This document shows positions 7,396 through 15,958 of a stretch of DNA of 64,000 nt, one piece after another. A program made the translations under genes and the position numbers. Each line of letters opens with the position of its first letter. The first letter of the stretch is position 1. Source of the stretch: Spirulina major PCC 6313 (lineage in GTDB: Bacteria > Cyanobacteriota > Cyanobacteriia > Cyanobacteriales > Spirulinaceae); the NCBI RefSeq assembly GCF_001890765.1, contig NZ_KV878783.1, positions 2,130,695-2,194,694 on the forward strand. The letters run 5' to 3'. The notes under the pieces are model-generated. The model worked only from the letters and a program-made list of their open reading frames with translations, did not search any database and was not told the DNA's origin.

Positions 7396-9570
7396 ATGGC
7401 CGAACAACGCCAATCCTTAGAAGAACTTACCTTGCGGCAACTGCGTAAAGTTGCCAGTGACTACAACATTTCCCGATACAGCAGAATGCGGAAATCGCAA
7501 CTTCTCGCTGCTATCCAAGCGATTGAAATTGAACGCCTAGCTCCCCCCCTTTCATCTTCCGTTAACTTAGCGAGTCAACCAACCGAGGAAAAAACAGCAG
7601 TGGAAGCATCAAAGTTTGAAGTGGGTCAATACGACGAAGCCCTCCCGGATTTAGCTTCTGTGGATGCAGACTTACCCGAATTACCCAGCGGCTACGGTGA
7701 GAGTTGTATCGTTTTAATGCCTCGTGATCCCCAATGGTGTTACGCCTACTGGGATATTCCCAGCGACCAGAAAGAAAGCCTGCGTCGTCAAGGGGGTCAA
7801 CAGCTTGCCCTCCGCATTTACGATGTTACCAACATTAACCTCGACGACCAAAACCCCCAAAACACCCAAGAATACCCCTGCGACGAACTCGCCCGTGAGT
7901 GGTATTTACCAATTCCGATCAGCGATCGCGACTACATGGTCGAAATCGGCTACCGCTGCATGGATGGCCGTTGGCTCAGCCTCGCCCGTTCCGGCATCGT
8001 GCGCGTCCCCCCCGTCTACCCCTCCGACTGGATCGAAGACCGCTTCATGACCGTGGAATGGGAACAAGAACTCGCCGGAAAATCCATCCATCACTTCGAG
8101 CAGATGGGCGGCGAAAGCATTGAAGACGAAATTCGCCGCCGGATGCGCGAACTTGAAGAAGTCGCCGCCACCAAACGCCAAGCCGGTTCCATGTTCCGCG
8201 CCGAAGAAAGCCTCAGTTCCTACATCTTCCCCTCTGGAATCGGTCAATGGGCCTCTGGTGCAGGCATGTCCGGTGCAGGCATGTCCGGTGCAGGTTTAAC
8301 CATGTCCGGTGCAGGCATGTCCGGTGCAGGTTTAACCATGTCCGGTGCAGGCATGTCCGGTGCAGGTTTAACCATGTCCGGTGCAGGCATATCCGGTGCA
8401 GGTTTAACCATGTCCGGTGCAGGCATATCCGGTGCAGGTTTAACCATGTCCGGTGCAGGCATATCCGGTGCAGGAATGATGTCTGGTTATGGCATGGGTG
8501 AAACTCTCGTTTCTGGTATGGGCATGATGTCCGGCGCGGGGATAATGTCCGGCTATGGCATGGGTGAAACCCTCGTCTCTGGTATGGGCATGATGTCCGG
8601 GGCAGGCTTAACCATGTCCGGTATGGGCTTAACCGCTTCCGGCGCAGGATTGACGATGTCCGGTTATGGCATGTCCGGCTTCGGCATGGGTGAAACCCTC
8701 GTATCCGGTATGGGGATGATGTCTGGCATGGGCATGATGTCCGGTTATGGCATGGGCGAAACTCTCGTCTCTGGCATGGGCATGATGTCCGGGGCAGGCT
8801 TAACGATGTCCGGCATGGGCTTAACCGCTTCCGGTGCAGGATTGACGATGTCGGGCTATGGGATGTCTGGTATGGGCATGATGTCCGGTGCAGGCTTAAC
8901 CGCTTCGGGTTCCGGCATGGGCATGATGTCCGGCATGGGTTTAATGTCCGGTGCAGGCTTAACCGCTTCGGGTTCCGGCATGGGCATGATGTCCGGCTAT
9001 GGGATGTCCGGTTACGGGATGTCCGGTGCAGGCTTAACCGCTTCAGGTTCCGGCATGGGCATGATGTCCGGGGCAGGCTTAACGATGTCCGGTTATGGCA
9101 TGTCTGGGGCAGGCTTAATGTCTGGTATGGGCATGATGTCCGGTGCAGGCTTAACCGCTTCGGGTTCCGGCATGGGTATGATGTCCGGCGCAGGTTTAAC
9201 GATGTCCGGGGCGGGCCTCAGTGGCTTAACCATGTCTGGTTACAATATGTCCGGCGTTGGCTTCTCCGCCTCTGCTCCCCCGATTCGACCCCGCAAATTC
9301 TGGCTCGTGGCTGACGCGGAATTGATCGTCTACGGTGCAACGGAACCCGATGCCACCGTTACGATTGGCGGCCGTCCGATCAAACTCAATGAAGACGGTA
9401 CATTCCGGTTTCAGATGTCCTTCCAAGATGGCCAACTGGACTACCCGATCATGGCTGTGGCTGCCGATGGTGAACAAACCCGTGCGATTCACATGGAATT
9501 TGAACGCCAAACGCCATCCCGCCACACCAATACGCGGGAAGAAGCCACTTTAGAATGGTTCGATGCTTAA
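7396..9570 (+). CDS. DUF4912 protein with SAP/Rho-N-like N terminus and Met-Gly-Ser repeat tract
   Basis: 724 residues from the ATG at 7396. Residues 5-42 ('LEELTLRQLRKVASDYNISRY..MRKSQLLAAI') look like a SAP or Rho N-terminal helix-extended-loop-helix, often nucleic-acid binding. Residues about 99-205 match DUF4912 ('LMPRDPQWCYAYWDIP' to 'VRVPP'). Residues about 286-623 are almost entirely Met, Gly, Ser, Ala, Leu and Thr: 12-residue MSGAGMSGAGLT units first, then degenerate MGMMSG, GYGMGETLVSG and ASGSGMGMMSG units. The last 90 residues form a beta-rich domain ('FWLVADAELIVYGATEPDATVTIGGRPI') typical of the C terminus of this family. Function unknown. The tract is probably variable in length between strains. 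Confidence 0.8.
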   Translation: MAEQRQSLEELTLRQLRKVASDYNISRYSRMRKSQLLAAIQAIEIERLAPPLSSSVNLASQPTEEKTAVEASKFEVGQYDEALPDLASVDADLPELPSGYGESCIVLMPRDPQWCYAYWDIPSDQKESLRRQGGQQLALRIYDVTNINLDDQNPQNTQEYPCDELAREWYLPIPISDRDYMVEIGYRCMDGRWLSLARSGIVRVPPVYPSDWIEDRFMTVEWEQELAGKSIHHFEQMGGESIEDEIRRRMRELEEVAATKRQAGSMFRAEESLSSYIFPSGIGQWASGAGMSGAGMSGAGLTMSGAGMSGAGLTMSGAGMSGAGLTMSGAGISGAGLTMSGAGISGAGLTMSGAGISGAGMMSGYGMGETLVSGMGMMSGAGIMSGYGMGETLVSGMGMMSGAGLTMSGMGLTASGAGLTMSGYGMSGFGMGETLVSGMGMMSGMGMMSGYGMGETLVSGMGMMSGAGLTMSGMGLTASGAGLTMSGYGMSGMGMMSGAGLTASGSGMGMMSGMGLMSGAGLTASGSGMGMMSGYGMSGYGMSGAGLTASGSGMGMMSGAGLTMSGYGMSGAGLMSGMGMMSGAGLTASGSGMGMMSGAGLTMSGAGLSGLTMSGYNMSGVGFSASAPPIRPRKFWLVADAELIVYGATEPDATVTIGGRPIKLNEDGTFRFQMSFQDGQLDYPIMAVAADGEQTRAIHMEFERQTPSRHTNTREEATLEWFDA
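8259..9255 (+). repeat. Coding tandem repeats (36-bp units and derivatives)
   Basis: Tandem 36-bp units encoding MSGAGM/ISGAGLT run from about 8267 to 8470 with very little divergence, followed by longer composite units carrying GETLVSG and ASGSGMGMMSG. The nucleotide near-identity of the first block points to recent expansion by slippage or unequal recombination. Opposite-strand frames across the block are by-products of the repeat. Confidence 0.9.
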
Positions 9571-9640
9571 TCGCTTCAATCCTTAGCTTCAATCCTTGAG
9601 AGGGAGAGAGGAGTGCGATCGCACTCTTTCACCCCTGAAC

Positions 9641-9690
9641 CCCAGAAAAATCGAGTCTCTGTCATCATGGCAGGGACTCGATTTTTTGGG
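9641..9690 (+). terminator. Terminator of the DUF4912 gene
   Basis: A stem of about 20 bp with one bulge and one G-T pair (9641-9661 with 9671-9690) around a 9-base loop. The 3' arm carries a run of six T. Located 71 bases after the stop codon. Confidence 0.8.
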
Positions 9691-9832
9691 TGTGAGCATG
9701 GGCGCGTTGGTTCCGTGCGATCGCACCCCCTTGGAACTTAATCCCCCTCAACCACGTCCGCAATCTATAGAAGATATCGGGTTAATTCTGCCGTCACTCA
9801 ATCCCTGTTGTTATCGGTCGCTCCTTAAAAAA

Positions 9833-10612
9833 ATGACTATGCGTTTATCTCGCCTTTCTCTCACCGCCCTTGGCTTTTCCCTCCTCAATACGATGGTGTT
9901 CGGTCATGTGCTCTCAGTCTCGGCCCAATCCCCCAACGAGCCAGCGGCAGAAGAAGCCGATGTCGTTGTTGAACCCGTAGACAATCCCCGCTTTTCTTGT
10001 CAATCCATGGAGGCAACCCCCACCGTTGCCTACAGCCCCGTCGAACAACCCAATCAACAGTACGCCTGGGCAGCCCCCCGCAGCTTAGGCGGCGGTTGGA
10101 CCGCAGAACGGCGTTGCGCAGAGATTAGCCGCCGCCTCGAAGAATACCGCCCCGATGGCCTCGTGGAACTCAGCACCGGCATGGAAAACGGCTATGACAC
10201 CATCTGTGTGACCACCGAGGATGATCCCACCTGTCGCATCGTCTTAACCGTTCCCCCCGGTCAAGACCCGATCGCCACCCGCGACAGCGTCTTCAATAAC
10301 CTCACCCTCGCCAACAGCGGCCAACAAACCCAAGGCGTGCCCACCCTCCAAGACCGCAACCGTCCCGGCAATATTCTCGGCGATCTCCGTCAAGTAGGTG
10401 ATATTTTTGGCGTGGATTTACCCGGTGGCGGTGCAGCGAATCCCGCACCCTCCCGCTCCAACTTCGGCGGCATTAACCTCCGCCCCTTCCTCGCCCCCTC
10501 CGATCGCGGCACCGGTGAACAGTTAAATCTCCGCTCCTCTGCACCGACCCCCACCACTCCCGCCAATCGTCGCCCCACTCCCCAGGGTTTACCGATTGAT
10601 TTTGATATCTAG
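9833..10612 (+). CDS. COP23-domain secreted protein
   Basis: 259 residues from the ATG at 9833. Residues 1-31 form a signal peptide (MTMRLSRL, then a hydrophobic stretch ending SVSAQ). The mature part carries 'RFSCQSMEATPTVAYSP....YAWAAPRSLGGGWTAERRCAEISRRLEEYRPDGL..LSTGMENGYDTICVTTEDDPTCRIVLTVPPGQDP', the pattern I know from COP23 (circadian oscillating protein, 23 kDa) domains of cyanobacteria. Four Cys could form two disulfides. The C-terminal 110 residues are Pro/Asn-rich and unconserved. Biochemical role unknown, probably periplasmic or membrane-associated. An in-frame ATG at 9596 would add an unlikely 79 residues and remove the signal peptide from the terminus. Confidence 0.75.
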   Translation: MTMRLSRLSLTALGFSLLNTMVFGHVLSVSAQSPNEPAAEEADVVVEPVDNPRFSCQSMEATPTVAYSPVEQPNQQYAWAAPRSLGGGWTAERRCAEISRRLEEYRPDGLVELSTGMENGYDTICVTTEDDPTCRIVLTVPPGQDPIATRDSVFNNLTLANSGQQTQGVPTLQDRNRPGNILGDLRQVGDIFGVDLPGGGAANPAPSRSNFGGINLRPFLAPSDRGTGEQLNLRSSAPTPTTPANRRPTPQGLPIDFDI

Positions 10613-10657
10613 ATGGTGCTCTGGCTCCCTGTTGTTTCTGTGCGTTATGTTGATTGA

Positions 10658-10683
10658 GTCCCTACGGTGTAGGGGCTTTTTTT
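10658..10683 (+). terminator. Terminator of the COP23 gene
   Basis: An 8-bp stem (10658-10665 with 10669-10676, one G-T pair) with loop ggt, followed directly by seven T. Confidence 0.8.
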
Positions 10684-10751
10684 GTGCAGCCTCAAAACGG
10701 TGCAGCGGAGATCATCGGAGCTAATGGGCGATCTGAGGGCAGGAGGACGGC

Positions 10752-11537
10752 ATGGACGCAGCGGTGCAGAACTATCACCAGTGGGGGTTTGCGGTGGTGC
10801 GGGGTCAATTCAGCGGGGCGGCGTTGGCGGCGATCGCCACCGCAACGGCGGCCTGTTTTGAGGCGGTGAATGGTGCGATCGCAACCCACGGCGCGGCTCA
10901 CGTTGTGCTCCCCCCGTCCTATCGGTTTGACCCCTATTCCACCGCCCTCAACCCCATCGCCCTCGAAGACTTCGGCCTCGCCTCCTTCGCCGCTACGCTC
11001 CGGGCTTGTCTCACCGCTACCCCGGATGGGCTGGCATTGTTGGACGCGATCGGCGGTCTCACCCACTGCACCCTAACCCGCGCCACCCTCCGCCACCAAT
11101 ACGCCCCCCATCGCGCCCATCCCCTCCACCACCCCAACCGCTGGCATCAAGAAGGGGCCTACGGTGTGACGTTTCCCCCCACACCCGATCAACCGCCCTA
11201 CTGCACCCCACCCCCCACGCCCATGGTGACGCTGTGGCTCCCCCTCACCCCCTGCGGCATTGATGCCCCCAGCCTCGAACTCTACCCCATCCCCCAAACG
11301 CAGCTTTTCCACTATCACGCCCTCAATGACGCAGACTTAGCCGCCCACTTCGCCCCCACCCCCCCGGAGCTTGTGCAATTAGAGCCAGGGGACGGGGTCT
11401 TGGTGCATTGGGGGACGTTACACCGCAGCGGGGTACGGGTCGGGATGAGGTGCGATCGCTTCAGTCTCGGCCTCCGCTGGTTCAATCCCACCCAAATTCC
11501 AGCCGAATTAGAGGGCGATCGGTGGCTATTGCTATAG
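10752..11537 (+). CDS. PhyH-like Fe(II)/2-oxoglutarate dioxygenase
   Basis: 261 residues starting at an ATG with AGGAGG at 10741-10746. The start 'YHQWGFAVVRGQFS' matches phytanoyl-CoA dioxygenase-like proteins. The putative metal ligands are the His and Glu of 'NRWHQEGAYG' and the distal His of 'GDGVLVHWGTLHRSGV', with a later Arg ('SLGLRWF') suited to 2-oxoglutarate. The middle segment 'VTLWLPLTPCGIDAPSLELYP' is typical of this group. Members hydroxylate varied small molecules; the substrate cannot be inferred here. Gene and surroundings are rich in HIP1 sites like the rest of the core genome. It appears monocistronic. Confidence 0.7.
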   Translation: MDAAVQNYHQWGFAVVRGQFSGAALAAIATATAACFEAVNGAIATHGAAHVVLPPSYRFDPYSTALNPIALEDFGLASFAATLRACLTATPDGLALLDAIGGLTHCTLTRATLRHQYAPHRAHPLHHPNRWHQEGAYGVTFPPTPDQPPYCTPPPTPMVTLWLPLTPCGIDAPSLELYPIPQTQLFHYHALNDADLAAHFAPTPPELVQLEPGDGVLVHWGTLHRSGVRVGMRCDRFSLGLRWFNPTQIPAELEGDRWLLL

Positions 11538-11609
11538 GTGCTTCAGTATGATCGCGCCAGTCATCCATCGCACCGTTGGGTATGATCATTGCTAGGGACA
11601 GTCCAAAAA

Positions 11610-11662
11610 ATGGTGAATGCTTAAGCCCATGACCATTGTTATGGCAAACGCTCAAGTCCATG
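11610..11662 (+). repeat. Imperfect 22-bp direct repeat overlapping the PIN gene start
   Basis: 11610-11631 and 11641-11662 are 17/22 identical (both start ATGG and end CCATG, 31-bp period). The second copy ends on the start codon of the PIN gene. Such a pair could be an operator for toxin-antitoxin autoregulation, or a relic of a lost upstream reading frame. Confidence 0.5.
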
Positions 11663-12097
11663 AAAATCTATCTCGACACCAACGTCTTTAATCGCCCGTT
11701 TGATGACCAAACTCAACCTCGAATTATTCTTGAAACTCAAGCACTTCGGACTATTTTAAAATTGATTGAAATGGGAAATATAGAGCTAATGAGTTCCTCA
11801 GTCTTGGCCTATGAAAATAGTCGAAATACTAGCCCTGTTCGTCAAAAGTGGGTTCATCAATGTTTAGCACTTGCCACAACATCGCAACCGCTCCAAAATA
11901 CCATTATCCAAAGAGCAAAAGCCCTAGAACAAACCGGACTCAAAACCATTGATGCGCTGCATGTCGCTACCGCAGAAGCAGCCCAATGTGAGGTTTTTCT
12001 GACCTGTGACGATCGCTTACTGCGACGTTACTCTGGCCCACTGCGAGCCATGAATCCCGTTACATTAGTTTTAGAACTGACAGAGGTATCCGAATGA
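11660..12097 (+). CDS. PIN-domain protein, probable VapC-type ribonuclease toxin
   Basis: 145 residues from the ATG at 11660; an ATG at 11636 is possible but the fold begins at MKIYLDTNVFNRPF. Acidic residues typical of PIN nucleases are visible: Asp in 'YLDTNVF', Glu in 'SSSVLAYE', Asp in 'IDALHVATAE' and the 'TCDDRLLRR' pair near the C terminus. PIN toxins cleave RNA with Mg2+. The stop overlaps the start of the next small gene (ATGA), so the two are translationally coupled, with the partner downstream rather than upstream as in typical vapBC. AT-richer than neighbouring core genes. Confidence 0.75.
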   Translation: MKIYLDTNVFNRPFDDQTQPRIILETQALRTILKLIEMGNIELMSSSVLAYENSRNTSPVRQKWVHQCLALATTSQPLQNTIIQRAKALEQTGLKTIDALHVATAEAAQCEVFLTCDDRLLRRYSGPLRAMNPVTLVLELTEVSE

Positions 12098-12321
12098 AGA
12101 TCGCTTTACCCAATGAACAAGCCATTATTCAAGAAGCAATGCACCAGTTGAGTCAAACGATGCAACCGTCACAGATGATCGTTTTGATGAGTCGTTGGTG
12201 GTCGGATGGCGGCGATTATCTTCAGCACCGAGAGGAACAGTTCCAACATGAAACGGTAGACAGCCTCTCTGAGAAAATACTGGCCTTTGATCAACTCAGT
12301 CAGCATGAGATCGCACCATAA
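12094..12321 (+). CDS. Small acidic protein coupled to the PIN gene (candidate antitoxin)
   Basis: 75 residues overlapping the PIN gene by 4 bases. Predicted largely helical and acidic ('NEQAIIQEAMHQLSQTMQPSQMIVLMSRWW', then 'YLQHREEQFQHETVDSLSEKILAFDQL'). I do not recognise a DNA-binding fold such as AbrB, RHH or Phd. Coupling to a PIN toxin suggests an antitoxin or accessory role, but this is inference from position only. Confidence 0.55.
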   Translation: MKIALPNEQAIIQEAMHQLSQTMQPSQMIVLMSRWWSDGGDYLQHREEQFQHETVDSLSEKILAFDQLSQHEIAP

Positions 12322-12401
12322 ATTCAAGGTTGAAGCCCCACACAAAAAAATCGCCCTAACTAACAGCGATCGGAATCGACTCCGCTCCAATTCTCGACAT
12401 T

Positions 12402-12794
12402 TTATAGAAGGGGGGTATGGGTTGGACGGGATTCCACTCCGGTGAGGGGACAGGCGCAGGGGTCTTGGGCGAGCCATTGGGAGCCGACGGTGTGGAGGGC
12501 GGCGAGGACGGGGCGGAGGGATTCGCCTTTGGGGGTGAGGGCGTATTCGACGCGGGGGGGGACTTCGGCGTAGACGCGGCGTTCGGCGAGGCCGTGGGTG
12601 GTGAGGGTGCGGAGGCGGGCGCTGAGGGTTTTGGTGCTGATGCCGGGGAGGGCTTTGAGGAGTTCGTGGGTGCGGCGATCGCCCCCAAACAATTCCCGCA
12701 GGATCAGGATTGACCACTTATTGCCTAAGAGATCTACCACATATTGAATCGGGCATTGGGTCACGGGGGCGGCGCAACGGTCTGGGTTTACCAT
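12402..12794 (-). CDS. HxlR-family winged-helix transcriptional regulator
   Basis: 130 residues from the ATG at 12794 (the frame extends further, but only from here does it match the family). 'CPIQYVVDLLGNKWSILILRELFGGDRRTHELLKALPGISTKTLSARLRTLTTHGLAERRVYAEVPPRVEYALTPKGESLRPVL' is a complete HxlR winged helix. Cys residues near the N terminus (DRC, QCP) and C terminus (DPCACP) could sense redox state, as in some family members. Encoded divergently from acsF across a 223-bp gap, so regulation of acsF or of itself is plausible but unproven. Confidence 0.9.
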   Translation of the reverse strand: MVNPDRCAAPVTQCPIQYVVDLLGNKWSILILRELFGGDRRTHELLKALPGISTKTLSARLRTLTTHGLAERRVYAEVPPRVEYALTPKGESLRPVLAALHTVGSQWLAQDPCACPLTGVESRPTHTPLL

Positions 12795-13017
12795 GCGGAT
12801 TACCTTGTGTTTCTTTTGATTAATCCAGATTCGAGGAGGGACTGTCGCCCTTTGCCCGGAAAACTTAATAATTTGTAGAATCCCCCTCAACCCCTGAGGG
12901 CATCGCAATCGTTTCCCTCTGGAAACTTAGGGGCAGAGCCGGAAACCCTCTTGTCGGCTTGGGGAGCTTAGGCAAGGATGGGGAAACTTGAATGACCTTT
13001 CTTGCTGATTGCACCCT

Positions 13018-14094
13018 ATGGTTACTGCGCTGCCGACTCCCCAAATCGATGAGATTCGCCCCGGTGTGAAGGCTCCGGTGAAGGAAACTCTTTTGACACC
13101 ACGCTTTTATACGACGGATTTTGAGGCGATCGCAAAAATGAGCCTCGCCTCCCAAGCTGACGAAATTGAAGCGGCGATCGATGAATTGAGAGCCGATTAC
13201 AATCGCCATCACTTTGTCCGCGATGATGAGTTTAATCAGGCCTGGGATCATCTGCCGGAACATGTGCGATCGGTGTTTATTGATTTTCTCGAACGGTCTT
13301 GTACGTCGGAATTTTCCGGGTTTTTGCTGTTTAAAGAACTGTCGCGCCGCCTCAAAACCGACAGCCCGAAGTTAGCAGAAGCCTTTGGTTTGTTGGCGCG
13401 GGATGAGGCACGGCATGCGGGCTTTTTAAATAAGGCGATGGCGGATTTTGGGGTGTCGTTGGATCTGCGCCATTTGACGAAAAAACGTTCCTATACGTTT
13501 TTCCCGCCGGAATGGGTGATCTATACGGTGTACCTGTCGGAAAAAATCGGGTATTGGCGCTATATTTTGACGTTCCGCCATTTGGAAAAGCAGCCGGAAT
13601 ATCAAATTTATCCCTTGTTTCGCTATTTTGAGCAGTGGTGTCAAGATGAGAACCGCCATGGGGATTTCTTTAAGGTGTTGTTGCGATCGCAGCCTAAACT
13701 CTGGAAAACCTGGACATCTCGCCTCTGGGCCCGCTTTTTCCTGTTAATTGTGTTCGTTACTCATACCTTGACAGTGTTTGAGCGATCGGACTTTTATGAA
13801 ATGATTGGCCTTGATGCGAAAACCTATAACCGGGATGTGATTCGCAACACCAATGAAACCTCGCTGCGGGCGTTTCCGGCGGTGTTGGATACGAGCCACC
13901 CGGACTTTTTCCGCCTCATGGAAGACTGTTCCGATGCGAATTTGGAGTTAACGCGGATTGCGAACAGCGATCGCCCGGCTTGGCTCAAAGCCCTGCAAAA
14001 ATTGCCCCTCCAGGCCCGCATCGCTGGGAATATCCTGCGTCTCTATTTCCTCAAATCCATTGACGCGGAAGCCCAACGCGCCACAGTGCATTAA
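13018..14094 (+). CDS. acsF: Mg-protoporphyrin IX monomethyl ester oxidative cyclase (AcsF)
   Basis: 358 residues, the usual cyanobacterial length, from the ATG at 13018. The diiron carboxylate motifs are visible: 'DFLERSCTSEFSGF', 'LLARDEARHAGFLNKAM' and 'WCQDENRHGDFFKVLL'. The enzyme uses O2 to form the isocyclic E ring of chlorophyll, giving divinyl protochlorophyllide, at the thylakoid or plasma membrane with partner Ycf54. Such genomes often have an aerobic and a low-oxygen isoform; I cannot say which this is. A strong terminator follows. The divergent HxlR regulator is the only candidate local regulator. Confidence 0.95.
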   Translation: MVTALPTPQIDEIRPGVKAPVKETLLTPRFYTTDFEAIAKMSLASQADEIEAAIDELRADYNRHHFVRDDEFNQAWDHLPEHVRSVFIDFLERSCTSEFSGFLLFKELSRRLKTDSPKLAEAFGLLARDEARHAGFLNKAMADFGVSLDLRHLTKKRSYTFFPPEWVIYTVYLSEKIGYWRYILTFRHLEKQPEYQIYPLFRYFEQWCQDENRHGDFFKVLLRSQPKLWKTWTSRLWARFFLLIVFVTHTLTVFERSDFYEMIGLDAKTYNRDVIRNTNETSLRAFPAVLDTSHPDFFRLMEDCSDANLELTRIANSDRPAWLKALQKLPLQARIAGNILRLYFLKSIDAEAQRATVH

Positions 14095-14123
14095 GGCCAT
14101 TTTCAAGTTGGTTCACGCTGGTT

Positions 14124-14159
14124 CCCCCGTCTCCTCATGCCAGGAGACGGGGGATTTTT
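14124..14159 (+). terminator. Terminator of acsF
   Basis: A perfect 12-bp stem (14124-14135 with 14142-14153) around a 6-base loop, followed by five T at 14155-14159. 30 bases after the acsF stop. Confidence 0.95.
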
Positions 14160-14222
14160 GCATCGATTGGTACTGGCTCCATCCTGTACCCTAGAGGCAA
14201 AGACTCCATCCGTAAACCTACG

Positions 14223-14909
14223 ATGCCCTCTGTAACCCTGTATAGTTCCAATCGTTGCCCCTACGCCCACCGCACGCGCCTGACCTTGACAGCTAAGGGG
14301 GTAGAGTTTGAACGAGTCGAAATTGATCTCGACAATAAACCGGACAATTTCCACGAAATTTCACCCTATGGAAAAGTGCCGGTGTTGGTAGTGGGGAGCG
14401 ATCGCATTTGGGAATCCGCAATTATTAATGAATATATTGATGAAGTATTTCCCAATCCGCCCCTGCTGCCCACCTTACCGGGAGAACGGGCGATCGCTCG
14501 GATTTGGATCGACTTCGTGAACACCAAGTTAACGACCGCGTTTTATAAACTCCTCCTCGCCCAAAACCCCGCCCACCAAGACCAGTGGCGCGAAGAACTG
14601 CACCACCATTGCCGCTTCCTCGAAACCGAAGCCCTCCAACCGGATCAGCCCTACATCCTCGGCGACACCTTGAGCTTAGTGGACATTTCCGTTTATCCCT
14701 GGTTGGAGCGGTGGTCTGCGATCGCTGCCCATCGTCAATTTCCCCTCCCCGACGACTGTCCGCGCCTCCAACGTTGGTTCCACACCCTCCAACAAAACCC
14801 CACGATCCAAACCTGGCAAAACGACCCCGCCCAATATGTCGAAGACTATCGCCGCTATGCCAACAACACCGCCACCAGCACCACCGCCCAAGAACTGCGC
14901 CAAACCTAA
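14223..14909 (+). CDS. Glutathione S-transferase family protein
   Basis: 228 residues. N-terminal thioredoxin-like half with 'LYSSNRCPYAHRTRLTL' (Cys12 in a CPYAHR motif as in omega/lambda-like GSTs), 'PYGKVPVL' with the cis-Pro, and 'ESAIINEYIDEVFP' for glutathione binding. The C-terminal helical half has 'PYILGDTLSLVDISVYPWLERW', the usual N-capping region. The active-site Cys suggests thiol transfer or deglutathionylation rather than classical conjugation. It starts shortly after the acsF terminator with its own ATG at 14223. Substrate unknown. Confidence 0.88.
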   Translation: MPSVTLYSSNRCPYAHRTRLTLTAKGVEFERVEIDLDNKPDNFHEISPYGKVPVLVVGSDRIWESAIINEYIDEVFPNPPLLPTLPGERAIARIWIDFVNTKLTTAFYKLLLAQNPAHQDQWREELHHHCRFLETEALQPDQPYILGDTLSLVDISVYPWLERWSAIAAHRQFPLPDDCPRLQRWFHTLQQNPTIQTWQNDPAQYVEDYRRYANNTATSTTAQELRQT

Positions 14910-14972
14910 GCCAAGCTCCGCCCCATTTTCCCCCATCCTCAGCCCTACCCCCCGTGGGGTTGCGAGGAAAAT

Positions 14973-15695
14973 ATGTCAAAATCAACGATTAATCATGCAA
15001 TTGGTCAAGGGGAGCACAGCACCGTGACAGTTCAAGACATCATCGATAAAGGCGGGGTCGCCATCTGGCCCTTACTCTTCCTCTCCGTTCTCGCCATGGG
15101 GGCAATTTTTGATCGCCTCTGGTTTTGGTCGCGTGTCCTGCTCCAAGAGCGTCAAATTCTGATGAGCGTCATGGACACCGCCTATCGTAACTGGGATGCC
15201 GCCGTCGAAGTCGCCCGCGACTACCGCGAGCACCCCATGGGTCGATTTCTCTACACCCCCCTCCACCTCACCCAACCCGAACCGGAGGTGTTTCATCTCG
15301 CCCTCGAAGCCGCCGCCGATGACGAACTCGCAATGATGCGCCGAGGCGACAAAATCCTCGAAGCCGTGATCGCCCTTTCGCCCTTACTCGGCCTCCTCGG
15401 TACGGTCTTGGGGCTGATTAATTCCCTCGGCTCGATCAGCATTAGCGACCTCGGAACCGCCTCCACTGCTGGCGTGACTTTAGGGATCGGGGAATCGCTC
15501 ATCTCCACGGCGGCCGGGTTGGTGGTGGCGATTATCAGTCTCGCGTTTTATCGTCTCTTCCAAGCCTTTCTCTTTGGTCAAATCCGCGTCTTCCGCAAGG
15601 CCGGCAGTGATCTCGAAGTGCTCTATCGCCAACGGTGGATCGAAGCAGAACAGATGAAACAGCCCCCTAGCCCGAAAAAAATCCTTGAGATTTAA
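14973..15695 (+). CDS. exbB: MotA/TolQ/ExbB proton channel family protein
   Basis: 240 residues with three membrane helices: '[26 protein letters not shown]' near 30-55, '[16 protein letters not shown]' near 135-155, and '[22 protein letters not shown]' near 175-200. The second and third are the proton-path helices of ExbB/TolQ, with '[16 protein letters not shown]' the conserved segment. With ExbD it couples proton motive force to a TonB-type outer-membrane transporter. The frame before residue 18 is weak, so a GTG at 15024 is an alternative start. exbD follows 327 bases downstream, an unusually long spacer. Confidence 0.88.
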   Translation: MSKSTINHAIGQGEHSTVTVQDIIDKGGVAIWPLLFLSVLAMGAIFDRLWFWSRVLLQERQILMSVMDTAYRNWDAAVEVARDYREHPMGRFLYTPLHLTQPEPEVFHLALEAAADDELAMMRRGDKILEAVIALSPLLGLLGTVLGLINSLGSISISDLGTASTAGVTLGIGESLISTAAGLVVAIISLAFYRLFQAFLFGQIRVFRKAGSDLEVLYRQRWIEAEQMKQPPSPKKILEI

Positions 15696-15852
15696 ATCCG
15701 GTAATTGGGTGGGATAGGTGTCCCGCCTGTTTAAATTCCACAAGAGACCCTCACTGTTTAAATGAGCAAGATGCTCTAAGCGTCAGCCACAATCCTGAAA
15801 TGTCCAGATTGATTGCCTCATACAACCTGAAATCGTTCAAAGCTCACCACCG

Positions 15853-15958
15853 CCAAGAACTGAAGTTCTTGGCTCATAGCGGAAACCCATTAAAACGGGT
15901 TCAGAATGCAGTAGGCTTTAGCCTACTTTCGCGATGAGCCAGGGATTTAAATCCCTGG
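15853..15958. repeat. Cluster of four palindromic hairpins between exbB and exbD
   Basis: In order: CCAAGAACT/AGTTCTTGG (15853-15872, 2-base loop), AACCC/GGGTT (15884-15901), AGTAGGC/GCCTACT (15910-15927, loop ttta), and the perfect 20-bp palindrome CCAGGGATTT/AAATCCCTGG (15939-15958). The text resembles REP-like or IS200/IS605-end hairpin repeats common in cyanobacteria. The rest of the 15696-16022 gap shows no ORF. Confidence 0.8.

Noticed and set aside
8244-8501. Repetitive open frames in other readings of the repeat tract (MPAPDMVKPAPDM-type on minus, HVRCRFNHVRCRH-type on plus).
   Set aside because: They are frame shadows of the 36-bp coding repeats; the DUF4912 frame explains the whole block.
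8259-9255. Regular direct repeats that might suggest a CRISPR array.
   Set aside because: Units are contiguous without unique spacers, in frame and inside a clear coding sequence.
12169-12717. Long minus-strand frame rich in Pro/Arg/His.
   Set aside because: Out-of-frame shadow of the HxlR gene and adjacent DNA; low-complexity translation.
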